Positions 8,089 to 17,243 of a DNA stretch of 64,000 nt are shown piece after piece. The DNA is from Desulfitobacterium_A nosdiversum (lineage in GTDB: Bacteria > Bacillota > Desulfitobacteriia > Desulfitobacteriales > Desulfitobacteriaceae). How positions within the stretch are numbered: position 1 is the stretch's first letter; the number at the start of each line of letters is the position of its first letter. The notes below the pieces were generated by a model that did not search any database, was not told where the DNA came from, and worked only from the letters and a program-made list of their open reading frames with translations. The DNA is taken from the NCBI RefSeq assembly GCF_049860565.1, contig NZ_CP172056.1, forward strand, positions 2,108,001 to 2,172,000, read 5' to 3'. Made by a program: the position numbers and the translations under genes.

Positions 8089-9964
8089 ACAGCCTAGAGA
8101 TTTAAAAACGCTGAATGAGCAGGAACTGAAACTTCTCGCCCAGGAAATCCGAGAAGAAATCATCGATGTTGTCTCGGCGAACGGAGGACATTTGGCCCCT
8201 AATTTAGGGGTTGTTGAACTTACGTTAGCCATTCATCGTGTCTTTGATTCGCCAATAGATAAACTGATTTGGGATGTAGGTCATCAGACGTATGTTCATA
8301 AACTGCTGACCGGCCGCCAAAATGAATTCAAAAGCCTTCGGCTCCATAATGGACTTTCAGGGTTTCCCAAGCGTCAGGAAAGTCCTCACGATTGTTTTGA
8401 AACAGGTCATTCCAGCACCTCAATATCAGCGGCTGTCGGCTTTGCCAAAGCAAGGGATCTTCTTCAGGAAAAATTCCATGTTGTAGCTGTCATTGGGGAT
8501 GGGGCAATGTCCGGAGGAATGGCTTATGAGGCGTTGAATCATGCCGGGCATAGCAAGACAAACATGATCGTGATTCTTAATGATAATGAAATGTCCATTT
8601 CTCATAATGTGGGGGCGTTATCAACCTATTTATGCCGGCTGCGGACGGACCCCCGCTATGCTCGCAGCAAGGAAGAAATTGAACAGCTCCTTAAAAAAAT
8701 TCCGCGAATCGGAGATAAGGTAGCTAAAGCTGCGGAAAGAGCTAAAGATAGTTTAAAGTACCTTTTTGTACCGGGTTTATGGTTTGAGGAATTGGGCTTT
8801 ACCTATTTAGGACCCATTGACGGACATGATCAGCTTTTAGTTGAGCAAACTTTGGAACAGGCAAAACAGAAGAAGGGACCCGTGCTGATCCATGTCATTA
8901 CAAAGAAAGGAAAGGGCTATCCTCCTGCTGAAAAAAATCCTGATGTTTTTCATGGCGTTGGTCCATTTGACAAGGAAACCGGAGCAATTCTGAAAAAGTC
9001 GACTGTTCCCACCTATACGCAGGTTTTTGGAGAGACCTTATGCAGACTGGCTGAAGAAAATCCTAAAATTACGGCTATAACAGCGGCAATGCCGAGCGGA
9101 ACGGGCTTAAACCTTTTCGCAAAGCGTTTTCCCGACCGTTTTTTTGATGTGGGGATTGCCGAACAACATGCGGTTACCTTTGCTTCGGCGCTTGCCTTCG
9201 GAGGAATGAAGCCTGTTGTTTCGATTTATTCAACGTTTTACCAAAGAGCGTTTGATCAGGTCTTGCATGACGTTTGTTTGCCTAAGTCGAATGTCGTTTT
9301 AGCTATTGACAGGGCAGGTGTTGTCGGAGACGATGGCCCTACTCACCATGGTATTTTTGATATTTCTTTTTTACGGGTTATTCCCAATTTGGTCTTTATG
9401 GCGCCGAAAGACGAGAACGAACTTCAACATATGCTTTATACGGCTCTACGTCAGGAAGGGCCTGTTGCTTTGCGTTATCCTCGGTCAGTCGGGCAAGGGG
9501 TTGCTCTTGATGAAAATTTTAAAGAATTGCCGATTGGACAAGCTGAAGTTTTAAGGGAGGGTAAAGACCTGACTTTGATCGGGACGGGTCCTCTTGTTTA
9601 TACGTGTCTGGAGGCGGCTGAAGAGCTTCGTCAGGGCGGTGTGGAAGCAGCTGTTATTAATTTACGCTTTCTTAAACCGCTTGATAAGGAAACCATCCTC
9701 CATTATGCTTATTTGACGAAGCGAATGATCACGGTTGAAGATCATATTCTGGCAGGCGGCATGGGAAGCGCAGTTCTTGAAACTCTGGCTGATGCAGGAT
9801 TGAAGGATGTAGGCATTGAATGTATTGGTTATGAGAGTTTTGTGGAACAGGGTTCAATTTCTCTGCTCCAGCGGGAAAATGGCTTATCTGTTGAGGGGAT
9901 CCTTCAAGCGGCCGAACGGCTGAAGATTTTGCATCGTGTTCGAGAAGGGAGAAATCGTGGCTAA
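8066..9964 (+). CDS. dxs: 1-deoxy-D-xylulose-5-phosphate synthase
   Basis: First step of the MEP isoprenoid pathway: pyruvate plus glyceraldehyde 3-phosphate to DXP, with thiamine diphosphate. 632 residues from GTG at 8066, preceded by AAGGGGGAAAGA; a longer in-frame extension upstream lies entirely within the preceding gene and is rejected. Visible: NGGHLAPNLGVVELTLAIH, DVGHQTYVHK, GFPKR and GHSSTSIS; TPP motif GDGAMSGGMAYEALNHAG (about 144-161) ending with ILNDNEMSIS; transketolase-type pyrimidine domain with DVGIAEQHAVTFA and RAGVVGDDGPTHHG; and a C-terminal domain. All are standard for DXS. Overlaps both neighbours, so it is part of one tightly coupled transcript. Confidence 0.96.
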   Translation: MGILERIKQPRDLKTLNEQELKLLAQEIREEIIDVVSANGGHLAPNLGVVELTLAIHRVFDSPIDKLIWDVGHQTYVHKLLTGRQNEFKSLRLHNGLSGFPKRQESPHDCFETGHSSTSISAAVGFAKARDLLQEKFHVVAVIGDGAMSGGMAYEALNHAGHSKTNMIVILNDNEMSISHNVGALSTYLCRLRTDPRYARSKEEIEQLLKKIPRIGDKVAKAAERAKDSLKYLFVPGLWFEELGFTYLGPIDGHDQLLVEQTLEQAKQKKGPVLIHVITKKGKGYPPAEKNPDVFHGVGPFDKETGAILKKSTVPTYTQVFGETLCRLAEENPKITAITAAMPSGTGLNLFAKRFPDRFFDVGIAEQHAVTFASALAFGGMKPVVSIYSTFYQRAFDQVLHDVCLPKSNVVLAIDRAGVVGDDGPTHHGIFDISFLRVIPNLVFMAPKDENELQHMLYTALRQEGPVALRYPRSVGQGVALDENFKELPIGQAEVLREGKDLTLIGTGPLVYTCLEAAEELRQGGVEAAVINLRFLKPLDKETILHYAYLTKRMITVEDHILAGGMGSAVLETLADAGLKDVGIECIGYESFVEQGSISLLQRENGLSVEGILQAAERLKILHRVREGRNRG

Positions 9965-10766
9965 AGGTAAGGAACGACTAGATGTTTTACTCGTTCAGCA
10001 GGGACTCCTGCCGAGCCGTGAAAAGGCAAAAGCAGCGATCATGGCAGGACTGATTTATACGGGAGGGCAACGCGCAGATAAACCGGGAATGGAGTTTCCG
10101 GAGACGACTGTTTTTGAATTCAAGGGACAAACTTTGCCTTACGTATCCCGAGGCGGGTTGAAGCTTGAAAAAGCGTTAAAGGTTTTTCCCGTTGACTTTT
10201 CGCAATGTGTCATTGCCGATATGGGAGCTTCCACCGGGGGCTTTACGGATTGTGCCTTGCAGAATGGTGCAGCTCGGATATATGCAATTGATGTGGGATA
10301 TGGTCAATTGGACTGGAAATTGAGAACAGATCCAAGAGTTGTTTCGATGGAACGGGTCAATGCCCGCTATTTGACGGCTGACGATCTTCCGGAAAAGGTG
10401 GATTGGGTTGTTTCGGATTTGGCCTTTATTTCGGTAACTAAAGTATTTACGGCGATGCGTGCGATCCTTCATGATAAAGGGCAAGTGATATCTCTGATTA
10501 AACCCCAATTTGAAGCAGGGCGTGAACAGGTCGGTAAAAAAGGGGTTGTTAAAGATCCTGATATTCATGCTCAAGTTATTATTCAGGTTCTTAGTGAGGC
10601 TGAGGCTCATGGTTTTACTATACGCGGAATCGAATATTCTCCCATTCGAGGACCGGAAGGAAATATCGAGTATCTGGCTTGGCTGGCTGTCCAAGGTGAT
10701 GAAGGCATAGACTGGCGGTCAAAGGTTGCCGATTTGGTTCAGCGAGCACAGAGAGGAACGGAGTGA
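9957..10766 (+). CDS. tlyA: TlyA family rRNA (cytidine-2'-O)-methyltransferase / hemolysin-like protein
   Basis: 269 residues from GTG (VAKGKERLDVLLVQQG), overlapping the end of dxs by 8 bp with AAGGGAGAA upstream. An N-terminal S4 RNA-binding domain (residues 1-60, with RLDVLLVQQGLLPSREKAKAAI and GLIYTGGQRADKPGM) precedes an FtsJ-like SAM domain with DMGASTGGFTDCALQNGA, VDWVVSDLAFIS and LIKPQFEAGRE. TlyA proteins 2'-O-methylate 16S and 23S rRNA in some bacteria; the hemolysin name is historical. The dxs-tlyA-nadK-argR-recN order is widespread in Firmicutes and supports the call. Confidence 0.93.
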   Translation: MAKGKERLDVLLVQQGLLPSREKAKAAIMAGLIYTGGQRADKPGMEFPETTVFEFKGQTLPYVSRGGLKLEKALKVFPVDFSQCVIADMGASTGGFTDCALQNGAARIYAIDVGYGQLDWKLRTDPRVVSMERVNARYLTADDLPEKVDWVVSDLAFISVTKVFTAMRAILHDKGQVISLIKPQFEAGREQVGKKGVVKDPDIHAQVIIQVLSEAEAHGFTIRGIEYSPIRGPEGNIEYLAWLAVQGDEGIDWRSKVADLVQRAQRGTE

Positions 10767-11587
10767 AGCAGGTGGATCGAGTAGGCTTATGGGTTAACCA
10801 GAGCAAAGCCGAGTCACAGTCTTTAGCTTTACAGCTTACCCATTGGTTCCGGTCTCTTGGCTGGGAGGTTTTAACGGAATGGGATGAAATCAAGGCTGAG
10901 GGCGTTACGTTTTTGATTTCACTCGGCGGGGACGGAACGCTTTTAGAGGCGGCTCGGGAAGCGTCACCCTATAAAATTCCTGTTTTAGGTGTTAATTTGG
11001 GGCGGTTAGGTTTTTTGTGCGAAATCGAGCGTGATGAAGTGTTTTTTGCCTTAAAGCTGGTTCTTGAGCAGCAATACAGCATCCAGGAACGATTGATGCT
11101 GGAGGCAGTGGTTAAACGAACCGATAAAAGCGAACTTAAATATACAGTTCTCAATGATGTTGCTTTTCATCGTCAATGTACGGAAGGAATGGTTACCCTT
11201 CAGGCAAACATATCGGGAGAACCATCCGTGAGCTATCCTGCAGACGGCTTAATTGTTGCAACCCCTACGGGTTCAACTGCGTACTCCCTATCAGCAGGAG
11301 GGCCTATTATCAGCCCAGATGTGCAAGCGATTTTGCTGACTCCGCTGTCGGCGCATTCCTTATCCGCTCGACCGATGGTCGTCTCGGAAAAGGAGAGTAT
11401 TGAAATTCTTTTAGCACGGGGAAAAGAATGTCAAATCACCTTTGATGGGCGTGAAGATCTTGTAATAAGACCGGGTGAAACTGTTCTGATCCGAACTTCA
11501 CCGCTTAAAGCCCTTTTAATCCGACTTGGAAAAAGAAGTTTTCCGAGAGTGGTTCGTGAAAAGTTGAGGGACCGTTGGCATGAGTAA
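10763..11587 (+). CDS. nadK: NAD kinase
   Basis: Phosphorylates NAD to NADP. 274 residues; GTG start overlaps the tlyA stop (GTGA). Visible: SLGGDGTLLEAARE (GGDGT diphosphate-binding motif near residues 55-59), GVNLGRLGFLCEI, the NE/D-type segment LNDVAFHR, and the strongly conserved LIVATPTGSTAYSLSAGGPI. It ends overlapping the mnmM start, within the same operon. Confidence 0.95.
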   Translation: MKQVDRVGLWVNQSKAESQSLALQLTHWFRSLGWEVLTEWDEIKAEGVTFLISLGGDGTLLEAAREASPYKIPVLGVNLGRLGFLCEIERDEVFFALKLVLEQQYSIQERLMLEAVVKRTDKSELKYTVLNDVAFHRQCTEGMVTLQANISGEPSVSYPADGLIVATPTGSTAYSLSAGGPIISPDVQAILLTPLSAHSLSARPMVVSEKESIEILLARGKECQITFDGREDLVIRPGETVLIRTSPLKALLIRLGKRSFPRVVREKLRDRWHE

Positions 11588-12161
11588 TCGAATTCAAGAT
11601 ATTCAAGGCTTTTTGCGCGAGATTCTCGTTCAGAGAATTAGGCCGGGAGACATCGCTTTGGATTTGACTGCCGGCCGGGGGCGTGATACTTTGTTTTTAG
11701 CCCAAGCAGTTGGTCCCAAAGGACGGGTACATGCGTTTGATATCCAAGATAGGGCGTTAAAAGAAACTGAATGTTTGTTAAGTGAGCATGGTGTTGCAAA
11801 ACGGGTTTCACTTCATGCCATAACCCATGCGCGAGTCAGGGAAGTTGTTTCAGAACCTATTAATATTGCCATGTTTAATTTAGGATATTTGCCTGGATCA
11901 GACCATTCTCTTACGACTCAGGCAGAATCAACACTTCTTGCTTTGCAGTCTGTTCTTGAAATGTTAACCTTAAATGGAATACTCGTTTTAACGATCTATC
12001 GGGGACATCCGGGCGGAGAAGAAGAAGCAAGTGCAGTTGATCAATTTTTAACGTCCTTACCTCGAAAATGCTTCAGCGTTCTTGAGGGTAAATACATCAA
12101 TCAGGATCGGGAAGCTCCATATTGGGTTTTGGTGCAAAAGAAAAGGGAGGAAATCGGATGA
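11580..12161 (+). CDS. mnmM: MnmM/YtqB-type tRNA U34 methyltransferase
   Basis: 193-residue class I SAM-dependent methyltransferase. Visible: SAM-binding DLTAGRGRDTLFLA near residues 29-42, VHAFDIQDRAL, the catalytic-region motif FNLGYLPGSDH, and YRGHPGGEEEA. These match the PF06962/YtqB family, of which the B. subtilis and S. aureus members methylate nm5s2U34 of tRNA to mnm5s2U. ATG overlaps the nadK stop by 8 bp, and the end overlaps argR by ATGA. Older databases call this family a putative rRNA methylase. Confidence 0.85.
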   Translation: MSNRIQDIQGFLREILVQRIRPGDIALDLTAGRGRDTLFLAQAVGPKGRVHAFDIQDRALKETECLLSEHGVAKRVSLHAITHARVREVVSEPINIAMFNLGYLPGSDHSLTTQAESTLLALQSVLEMLTLNGILVLTIYRGHPGGEEEASAVDQFLTSLPRKCFSVLEGKYINQDREAPYWVLVQKKREEIG

Positions 12162-12610
12162 AGGCTCGGAGGCAAATGAAGATTCAGGAGATTATCACCA
12201 AAGAGGCCATTCATACCCAGGAAGAATTAGCGGAACATTTACGGGAGGAAGGTTATGATGTAACCCAAGCGACCGTATCGCGGGATATCAAAGAAATGGG
12301 ACTGATCAAAGTTCCTACTCCAGACGATGATTATCGCTATGCCATTCCTGGATCGGCTCAGACCGTCAATTCCTTGGAACGCTTAAAACGCAGGATGCAG
12401 GAAACAGTGGTCACCGTTAACGACAGTGAAAACCTGATCGTGATCCGAACGATTCCTGGAAATGCTCAAGCACTTGCTGATTTAATTGATAAAGGAAATT
12501 GGAAAGAAATTATTGGCACGGTCGCCGGGGATGATACAATCCTCCTTGTGATTAAACCACTGAGTGCTGTTGCCGAAGTCCGCAAACGGATTGCAGACAT
12601 CATGGGTTAA
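12158..12610 (+). CDS. argR: Arginine repressor
   Basis: 150 residues from the ATG (MKARRQMKIQ) within an ATGA overlap; GGGAGGAAA precedes it. N-terminal winged helix (EELAEHLREEGYDVTQATVSRDIKEMGLIKV) and C-terminal arginine-binding/oligomerisation domain with GNAQALADLID and IGTVAGDDTILLV. Controls arginine biosynthesis and catabolism as an L-arginine-dependent hexamer. No arginine genes lie nearby; argR-recN linkage is conserved in Firmicutes and does not imply a local target. Confidence 0.95.
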   Translation: MKARRQMKIQEIITKEAIHTQEELAEHLREEGYDVTQATVSRDIKEMGLIKVPTPDDDYRYAIPGSAQTVNSLERLKRRMQETVVTVNDSENLIVIRTIPGNAQALADLIDKGNWKEIIGTVAGDDTILLVIKPLSAVAEVRKRIADIMG

Positions 12611-12639
12611 GGCGTTTGAGTTAGAGAGGGGGGACTCTA

Positions 12640-14307
12640 ATGCTTACAGAGATGCATGTCGAGAATTTTGCACTGATGGAGAATGTCCGTTTAAATTTTA
12701 AAGAAGGTTTAACGGTCTTTACCGGGGAAACAGGAGCGGGGAAATCCATGCTGATCGATGCCTTAGGATTATTGCTTGGAGGCAGAGCCAGCACAGATTT
12801 TATTCGCCATGGGCTTGAAAAAGCTCGAGTCGAAGGCGTTTTTGAAAATTTACCTCAAGGCTTGGCGGAGAAACTTGAGGAAGAAGGATATGCTCCGGAA
12901 GATGGACAGCTTTTTCTTTATCGTGAAATTAATATGAATGGTCGGAATGGATGCCGTGTGCAGGGGCGTACGGTTCCGCTCAGTCTTTACCGTGTCCTTT
13001 GCCAGGGATTAGTGGACATTCATGGGCAAATGGAGCATCAGTCTTTATTTAATTCCGAAACTCATTGTGATCTGTTGGATGCTTTCGGCGGAGAGGAACT
13101 TCTTCAGATTCTTAAACATGTTAACGAGCAAGCTCAAAACTATCGTGCACTTTTAAATGAAGAAAAGGAGCTCTTATCCTCAGAACGGGATCGTGTTAAA
13201 CGTGAGGAAATGCTGAGCTTTCAGATTAAGGAAATCGCTGCGATAGAACCTCAGGTTGGAGAAGAAGAGGAACTGCAGCTCGAAAAGAAACGGTTGGGTA
13301 ATCACGAAAAGCTTTTAAATTTAACAACTGAGCTCTATGCAAATCTTTATCAGGCTTCTCAGGGACAATCCGCATATGATCTTTTAAGCGGGAGCCTTAA
13401 AATTGTTCAGGAGCTTGGCCGTTATGACGACCGCTTAGAGGAATTAAATGAACCGCTTGAAACCATTTATTACAGTCTTGAAGATTTAATTGAACGAATC
13501 CGTTCTTATCAGGAAAATCTAGAGTTTGAACCCGGCCGATTGGATCAAATCGAGGAACGGTTAATTCAACTGCATCGTTTGCGTAAGTATGGTCTTACGG
13601 TTGAAGAAATTTTAAAAGCTAAAGAAGAGATGGAGGAAGAACTTCATCGGATTACGCATCTTCAGGAAGGATTGGAACAGCTTCAAAATAAAAAGAAGCA
13701 TGTCTTGAATGAATATAAAAAATGGTCCGCCCTGTTGACCGAAAGGCGCAGTGCTGTTGCTAAAAAGCTCGAAGAAGGACTTCACGTAGAATTATCAAGT
13801 CTTGGTTTAGAAAAAAGTCACTTTGAAGTCCATTTTATAACCGTTCAAGAACCACACCCAGGCGGAGCGGAAAATGTTGAATTTTATTTTACAGCCAATT
13901 TAGGCGAGCCTGCTAAACCCCTCGTGAAAGTAGCTTCCGGCGGAGAAATGTCGCGTTTAATGCTTGCGTTAAAAAGTTTGCTTGCAAAAATAGAAACCGT
14001 AGGAACGTTTGTTTTTGACGAAGTGGATAGCGGGGTAGGCGGACGCACTATTCAAAAAGTTGGTGAGAAGCTGGCTAAAATTGCAGAGGCAAAACAAGTT
14101 TTTTGCATAACACATTCTGCACCGGTGGCGGCATTTGCTGATGAACATTTCGGAATTATTAAGGAAACAGTAGGAGAAAGAACCCGGACAGCGGTTAACC
14201 GCTTAGATGAACAAGCGCGAATTGAAGAACTTTCCCGAATGCTTGGAGGATCAGCAGATATTTCTCTCCAGCATGCTGAGCAATTATGGCGTGCACGTAA
14301 TAAGTAA
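12640..14307 (+). CDS. recN: DNA repair protein RecN
   Basis: SMC-like ATPase that acts early in double-strand break repair. 555 residues. N-terminal MHVENFALMENVRLNF, Walker A GETGAGKS at residues 29-36, LVDIHGQMEHQSLF, a long central coiled-coil region with Gln/Glu/Lys-rich heptads (about 160-370), the ABC signature KVASGGEMSRLMLALKSLL, and Walker B FVFDEVDSGVGG followed by ITHSAPVAAFADEHF. Start ATG is preceded by GAGAGGGGGGACTCTA. It is the last gene of the xseA operon; a family B repeat starts 5 bp after the stop. Confidence 0.96.
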   Translation: MLTEMHVENFALMENVRLNFKEGLTVFTGETGAGKSMLIDALGLLLGGRASTDFIRHGLEKARVEGVFENLPQGLAEKLEEEGYAPEDGQLFLYREINMNGRNGCRVQGRTVPLSLYRVLCQGLVDIHGQMEHQSLFNSETHCDLLDAFGGEELLQILKHVNEQAQNYRALLNEEKELLSSERDRVKREEMLSFQIKEIAAIEPQVGEEEELQLEKKRLGNHEKLLNLTTELYANLYQASQGQSAYDLLSGSLKIVQELGRYDDRLEELNEPLETIYYSLEDLIERIRSYQENLEFEPGRLDQIEERLIQLHRLRKYGLTVEEILKAKEEMEEELHRITHLQEGLEQLQNKKKHVLNEYKKWSALLTERRSAVAKKLEEGLHVELSSLGLEKSHFEVHFITVQEPHPGGAENVEFYFTANLGEPAKPLVKVASGGEMSRLMLALKSLLAKIETVGTFVFDEVDSGVGGRTIQKVGEKLAKIAEAKQVFCITHSAPVAAFADEHFGIIKETVGERTRTAVNRLDEQARIEELSRMLGGSADISLQHAEQLWRARNK

Positions 14308-14311
14308 CTTA

Positions 14312-14495
14312 ATACTAAGTTGCGTTAAATATATCACATGCATTAAAAGACACAAAATTAGGCCTGGCTGTCACATGACAGCAGCAAGCGGAGCAGGAGC
14401 GAAGCGCGGCTATTTGCGCCCGGAAAAGCAGTCAAGTGATAGCTAGGCCTTGCCCTTGAGTGGGACTATATATTATTTCATACGCAAATGAGTAT
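14312..14495 (+). repeat. Dispersed palindromic repeat, family B, copy 2
   Basis: Near-identical to 3258-3457 from ATACTAAGTTGC to the final AGTAT, with 16 bp missing from the G+C-rich centre and a handful of substitutions. Begins 5 bp after recN, in the same orientation to the upstream gene as copy 1 is to gntK. Stem arms GGCCTGGCTGTCACATGAC and GTCAAGTGATAGCTAGGCC are kept (one base change converts a pair to a wobble or mismatch). Confidence 0.85.
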
Positions 14496-14556
14496 AAAAA
14501 TGATTATTTTTTAATTGTAAGTTTTGTTAATATAAAATTGTAAAGTGGAAATATTT

Positions 14557-14590
14557 AAGAAGGTTAGTCGCCTTCTTTTTTTTTATTTTT
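14557..14590 (+). terminator. Rho-independent terminator after recN
   Basis: AAGAAGG, 7-nt loop, CCTTCTT, then a run of more than eight T. It ends the xseA-recN operon. The following AT-rich stretch to 14760 must hold the spoIVB promoter, but I could not pick a convincing sigma-F or sigma-G pair. Confidence 0.8.
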
Positions 14591-14760
14591 CAGCTTATCA
14601 AAAATAATCCTGTTTTTGTTTTGGAAATCATGGAACGGATTTTACAGGATGAAAAACAAGCAATATGGACAATTTAACATTAGATTTCAATTAAATAAAG
14701 TTTTTAACTGAAATCGGGGGAAAAAAAAGAAATTTGGGGAGAAAAAGACTGGAGGGTGAT

Positions 14761-16020
14761 ATGAGAGTGAAAACGAGGAGAACAGTCATCTTCGGAAGTC
14801 TTCTTCTCTGTACCTTCCTAGGAATTCAGCCTATGATTCAGCAGCTTGCGGGAATTCCAGAGTTTAAAGAGCAAAGTAATGAAGCTCTTCCTCAACTTAC
14901 CGGATTATTTTCTCAAGTTGTCAAAGCTGAACCCAATGTTTCAACAAACGCAGTTATGGCTTCAACCGGAAAACCTGAAGTGATTCATGTTTCCTATAAG
15001 CTTTTCGGCTTATTTCCAATCAAAAATACAGAAATTAAGGTTATGCCGGAAGTAAAGCTCATCCCTGGCGGTCAATCGATTGGAGTCAGCCTTCAAGCAA
15101 AAGGAGTTATGGTTGTTGGTCAAGCTGCTGTTACAGGAAAAGACGGAAAGCCTGTTTATCCCGCTAAAGAAGCGGGCATCGAAATTGGGGATGTTATTTT
15201 AAAAGTTGACAATCAAGAGGTTAAAACGGATCAAGATGTAGCTAATGCAATTAACCAGGCGGGAATGAAACAAGGTTATGCAGAAATCCTTTGTCAGCGA
15301 AATGGCCAAACAACTCAAAAGAGAATTAACACCGTTTATTGTCCGGAAACAAATCGGTATCGCGTTGGGCTTTACGTTCGTAATGAAGCAGCCGGAGTGG
15401 GAACGCTAACATTTTATGAGCCTCAAAGTCATAAATACGGAGCTTTAGGACATGTTATCAACGATGCTGATACAAATCAAAAAATAGAAGTTTTAAATGG
15501 AAGTGTTATTGCTTCTTCAATCTATGCCATTGAAAAAGGACGCAGAGGTCATCCAGGAGAAAAAGTAGGTTCTTTTGTCAGCCAAACTTCTTTTTCCGGA
15601 AATATTGAAAAAAACTCTGTTTCTGGTATTTTTGGAATCATGCAGGGGCAAGTTCTTAATCCTTACTTTAAAGAAGCTATTCCTGTCTCTTGGGAAGCTG
15701 AAATTAAAGAAGGTCCTGCAAAGATTTATACGGTCCTGGAAGGAGAAACAATTGAGGAATTTGACGTTCAAATTGAACGAATCATGCAGAATCGAATCGA
15801 TAGCAAAAATATGGTCATCCATGTTACTGATCCGCGTTTATTAGAAAAAACAGGGGGAATTATTCAAGGAATGAGCGGAAGTCCAATTATTCAAGACGGT
15901 AAAATTGTGGGTGCTATTACTCATGTTTTTGTTAATGATGCTACCCGGGGTTACGGTGTTTTCATACAAAACATGCTTAAGGAAGCGGGAGTCATTTCCG
16001 GGCAAGATGAGGCCGCTTAA
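14761..16020 (+). CDS. spoIVB: SpoIVB serine peptidase (sporulation)
   Basis: Forespore-secreted protease that triggers pro-sigma-K processing across the intermembrane space. From ATG at 14761 (GGAGGGTGAT upstream) the protein has 419 residues; a TTG nine codons upstream lacks a site. An N-terminal hydrophobic segment (about 8-25) acts as membrane anchor. A PDZ domain (about 125-195) includes GIEIGDVILKVDNQEV. The S55 peptidase domain has GALGHVIND (catalytic His) and IIQGMSGSPIIQDGKIVGAITH (catalytic Ser in GMSGSP). Followed directly by spo0A, the standard recN-spoIVB-spo0A order of Bacillus and Clostridia. Confidence 0.96.
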   Translation: MRVKTRRTVIFGSLLLCTFLGIQPMIQQLAGIPEFKEQSNEALPQLTGLFSQVVKAEPNVSTNAVMASTGKPEVIHVSYKLFGLFPIKNTEIKVMPEVKLIPGGQSIGVSLQAKGVMVVGQAAVTGKDGKPVYPAKEAGIEIGDVILKVDNQEVKTDQDVANAINQAGMKQGYAEILCQRNGQTTQKRINTVYCPETNRYRVGLYVRNEAAGVGTLTFYEPQSHKYGALGHVINDADTNQKIEVLNGSVIASSIYAIEKGRRGHPGEKVGSFVSQTSFSGNIEKNSVSGIFGIMQGQVLNPYFKEAIPVSWEAEIKEGPAKIYTVLEGETIEEFDVQIERIMQNRIDSKNMVIHVTDPRLLEKTGGIIQGMSGSPIIQDGKIVGAITHVFVNDATRGYGVFIQNMLKEAGVISGQDEAA

Positions 16021-16053
16021 ACATATTTCTCTCTAAATAATAAGAATCATATA

Positions 16054-16087
16054 TGGATAGTCATTATATGACTATCCAATTTTTTAT
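16054..16087 (+). terminator. Rho-independent terminator after spoIVB
   Basis: TGGATAGTCA, short loop, TGACTATCCA: a perfect 10-bp stem followed by ATTTTTTATTT. It isolates spo0A from spoIVB transcription. Confidence 0.85.
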
Positions 16088-16210
16088 TTAAAAAAATTAT
16101 AATTAGAGAATTTCATCTTTAACTTATGATATAATGGAAATTGCCAAAGTTTTCAAAATAAAAATTTTCTCAATTAATTTACGTTTTGTACATTAATTTT
16201 AAATATATAA

Positions 16211-16237
16211 GCAGGAAAATCTATACAATTGTCGAAT
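16211..16237 (+). promoter_or_regulatory. Sigma-H promoter with overlapping 0A-box-like sequence upstream of spo0A
   Basis: GCAGGAAAA, 11-bp spacer, GTCGAAT matches the Bacillus sigma-H consensus (RNAGGAWWW, N11-12, RNNGAAT) at every defined position. TTGTCGAA (16229-16236) at the -10 matches the core of the Spo0A box, TGTCGAA. This mirrors the sporulation promoter of B. subtilis spo0A and implies sigma-H use and Spo0A feedback; function in this organism is inferred. Confidence 0.75.
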
Positions 16238-16288
16238 TAAAAAACACTTCGATCTGGATAAAGAATCCAGAACAAGGAGGAGCAATAA

Positions 16289-17128
16289 ATGCAAAGACCC
16301 ATTCGAGTTTTAGTCGCCGATGATAACCGTGAATTGATTGAAGTCTTGAGTGAATACATCAATCGGCAGGAAGACATGCAAATTGCCGGGGTTGCTTATA
16401 ATGGAAATGAGGCACTTGATCTTATTTATCGAGAACAACCTGATGTTGTAGTCTTGGATATTATCATGCCTCATTTGGATGGCTTAGGGGTATTGGAAAA
16501 GATCCAAAACGATATTCAAAAACCACATGTTATAATACTAACGGCGTTTGGACAAGAAAGTATGACTCAACGCGCAGTCCGTCTTGGCGCAGATTATTTT
16601 GTTTTAAAGCCCTTTGATTTAGATACGCTTGGGAAAAGAATTCGCCAACTGCAAGGGGCAGAATCCGTAAATGTTAATCAGGCTTCTTCTATGCTCGTAA
16701 AAAATGCAGTTAACAATTCTTCGATCGCAACCTCATTTGCCTCAGGCAATAGCAGTTCTGAAGGTATTCCCAATTCACGCAACTTGGAAGTTGAAGTTAC
16801 ACGCATGATTCATCAAATGGGAGTACCGGCCCATGTTAAAGGATATCAATATTTAAGAGATGCAATTGTGAGTGTTGTTCAAGAAGTATCGCTTTTAGGA
16901 GCTGTTACGAAAGAACTTTATCCTTTGATTGCTGAAAAATATGACACGACACCCAGCCGTGTGGAACGTGCCATTCGACATGCCATTGAATTGGCTTGGG
17001 ATCGGGGAAATATCGAATTTATGAATCGATTCTTTGGTTATACCATTAACGTTGATCGGGGTAAACCAACAAATTCAGAATTTATCGCAATGGTTGCCGA
17101 TAAGCTGCGTATGGCAAGTTTATTGTAA
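16289..17128 (+). CDS. spo0A: Stage 0 sporulation response regulator Spo0A
   Basis: Master transcription factor for sporulation entry. 279 residues, ATG after AAGGAGGAG. Receiver domain (1-125): acidic pair Asp11-Asp12, phosphoacceptor Asp57 in VVVLDIIMPHLDGLG, conserved Thr/Lys in ILTAFGQ and FVLKPFDLDTL. A linker (about 126-165) rich in Asn/Ser follows. The C-terminal DNA-binding domain has HQMGVPAHVKGYQYLRDAI, YPLIAEKYDTTPSRVERAIRHAIE (recognition helix) and GKPTNSEFIAMVADKLR. The linker is somewhat longer than the 267-residue B. subtilis protein needs. No phosphorelay genes are nearby. Confidence 0.98.
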   Translation: MQRPIRVLVADDNRELIEVLSEYINRQEDMQIAGVAYNGNEALDLIYREQPDVVVLDIIMPHLDGLGVLEKIQNDIQKPHVIILTAFGQESMTQRAVRLGADYFVLKPFDLDTLGKRIRQLQGAESVNVNQASSMLVKNAVNNSSIATSFASGNSSSEGIPNSRNLEVEVTRMIHQMGVPAHVKGYQYLRDAIVSVVQEVSLLGAVTKELYPLIAEKYDTTPSRVERAIRHAIELAWDRGNIEFMNRFFGYTINVDRGKPTNSEFIAMVADKLRMASLL

Positions 17129-17174
17129 AACCTTTAAATTGCTTTATAAAGTTTAAAATAATTTATCGTTGCTG

Positions 17175-17230
17175 ACACCTTTTCATTCAATCTTTAATTA
17201 AGAGTGGAATGAAAGGTGTTTTTTATTTTT
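17175..17230 (+). terminator. Rho-independent terminator after spo0A
   Basis: ACACCTTTTCATTC and GAATGAAAGGTGT form a 13-bp imperfect stem with an 18-nt loop, followed by TTTTTTATTTTT. Confidence 0.8.
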
Positions 17231-17243
17231 AAATTAAAAAAAG

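Noticed and set aside
14207..14446. 79-residue plus frame over recN and family B repeat
   Set aside because: Half of it is recN in another frame; the rest is the repeat. No Shine-Dalgarno sequence.
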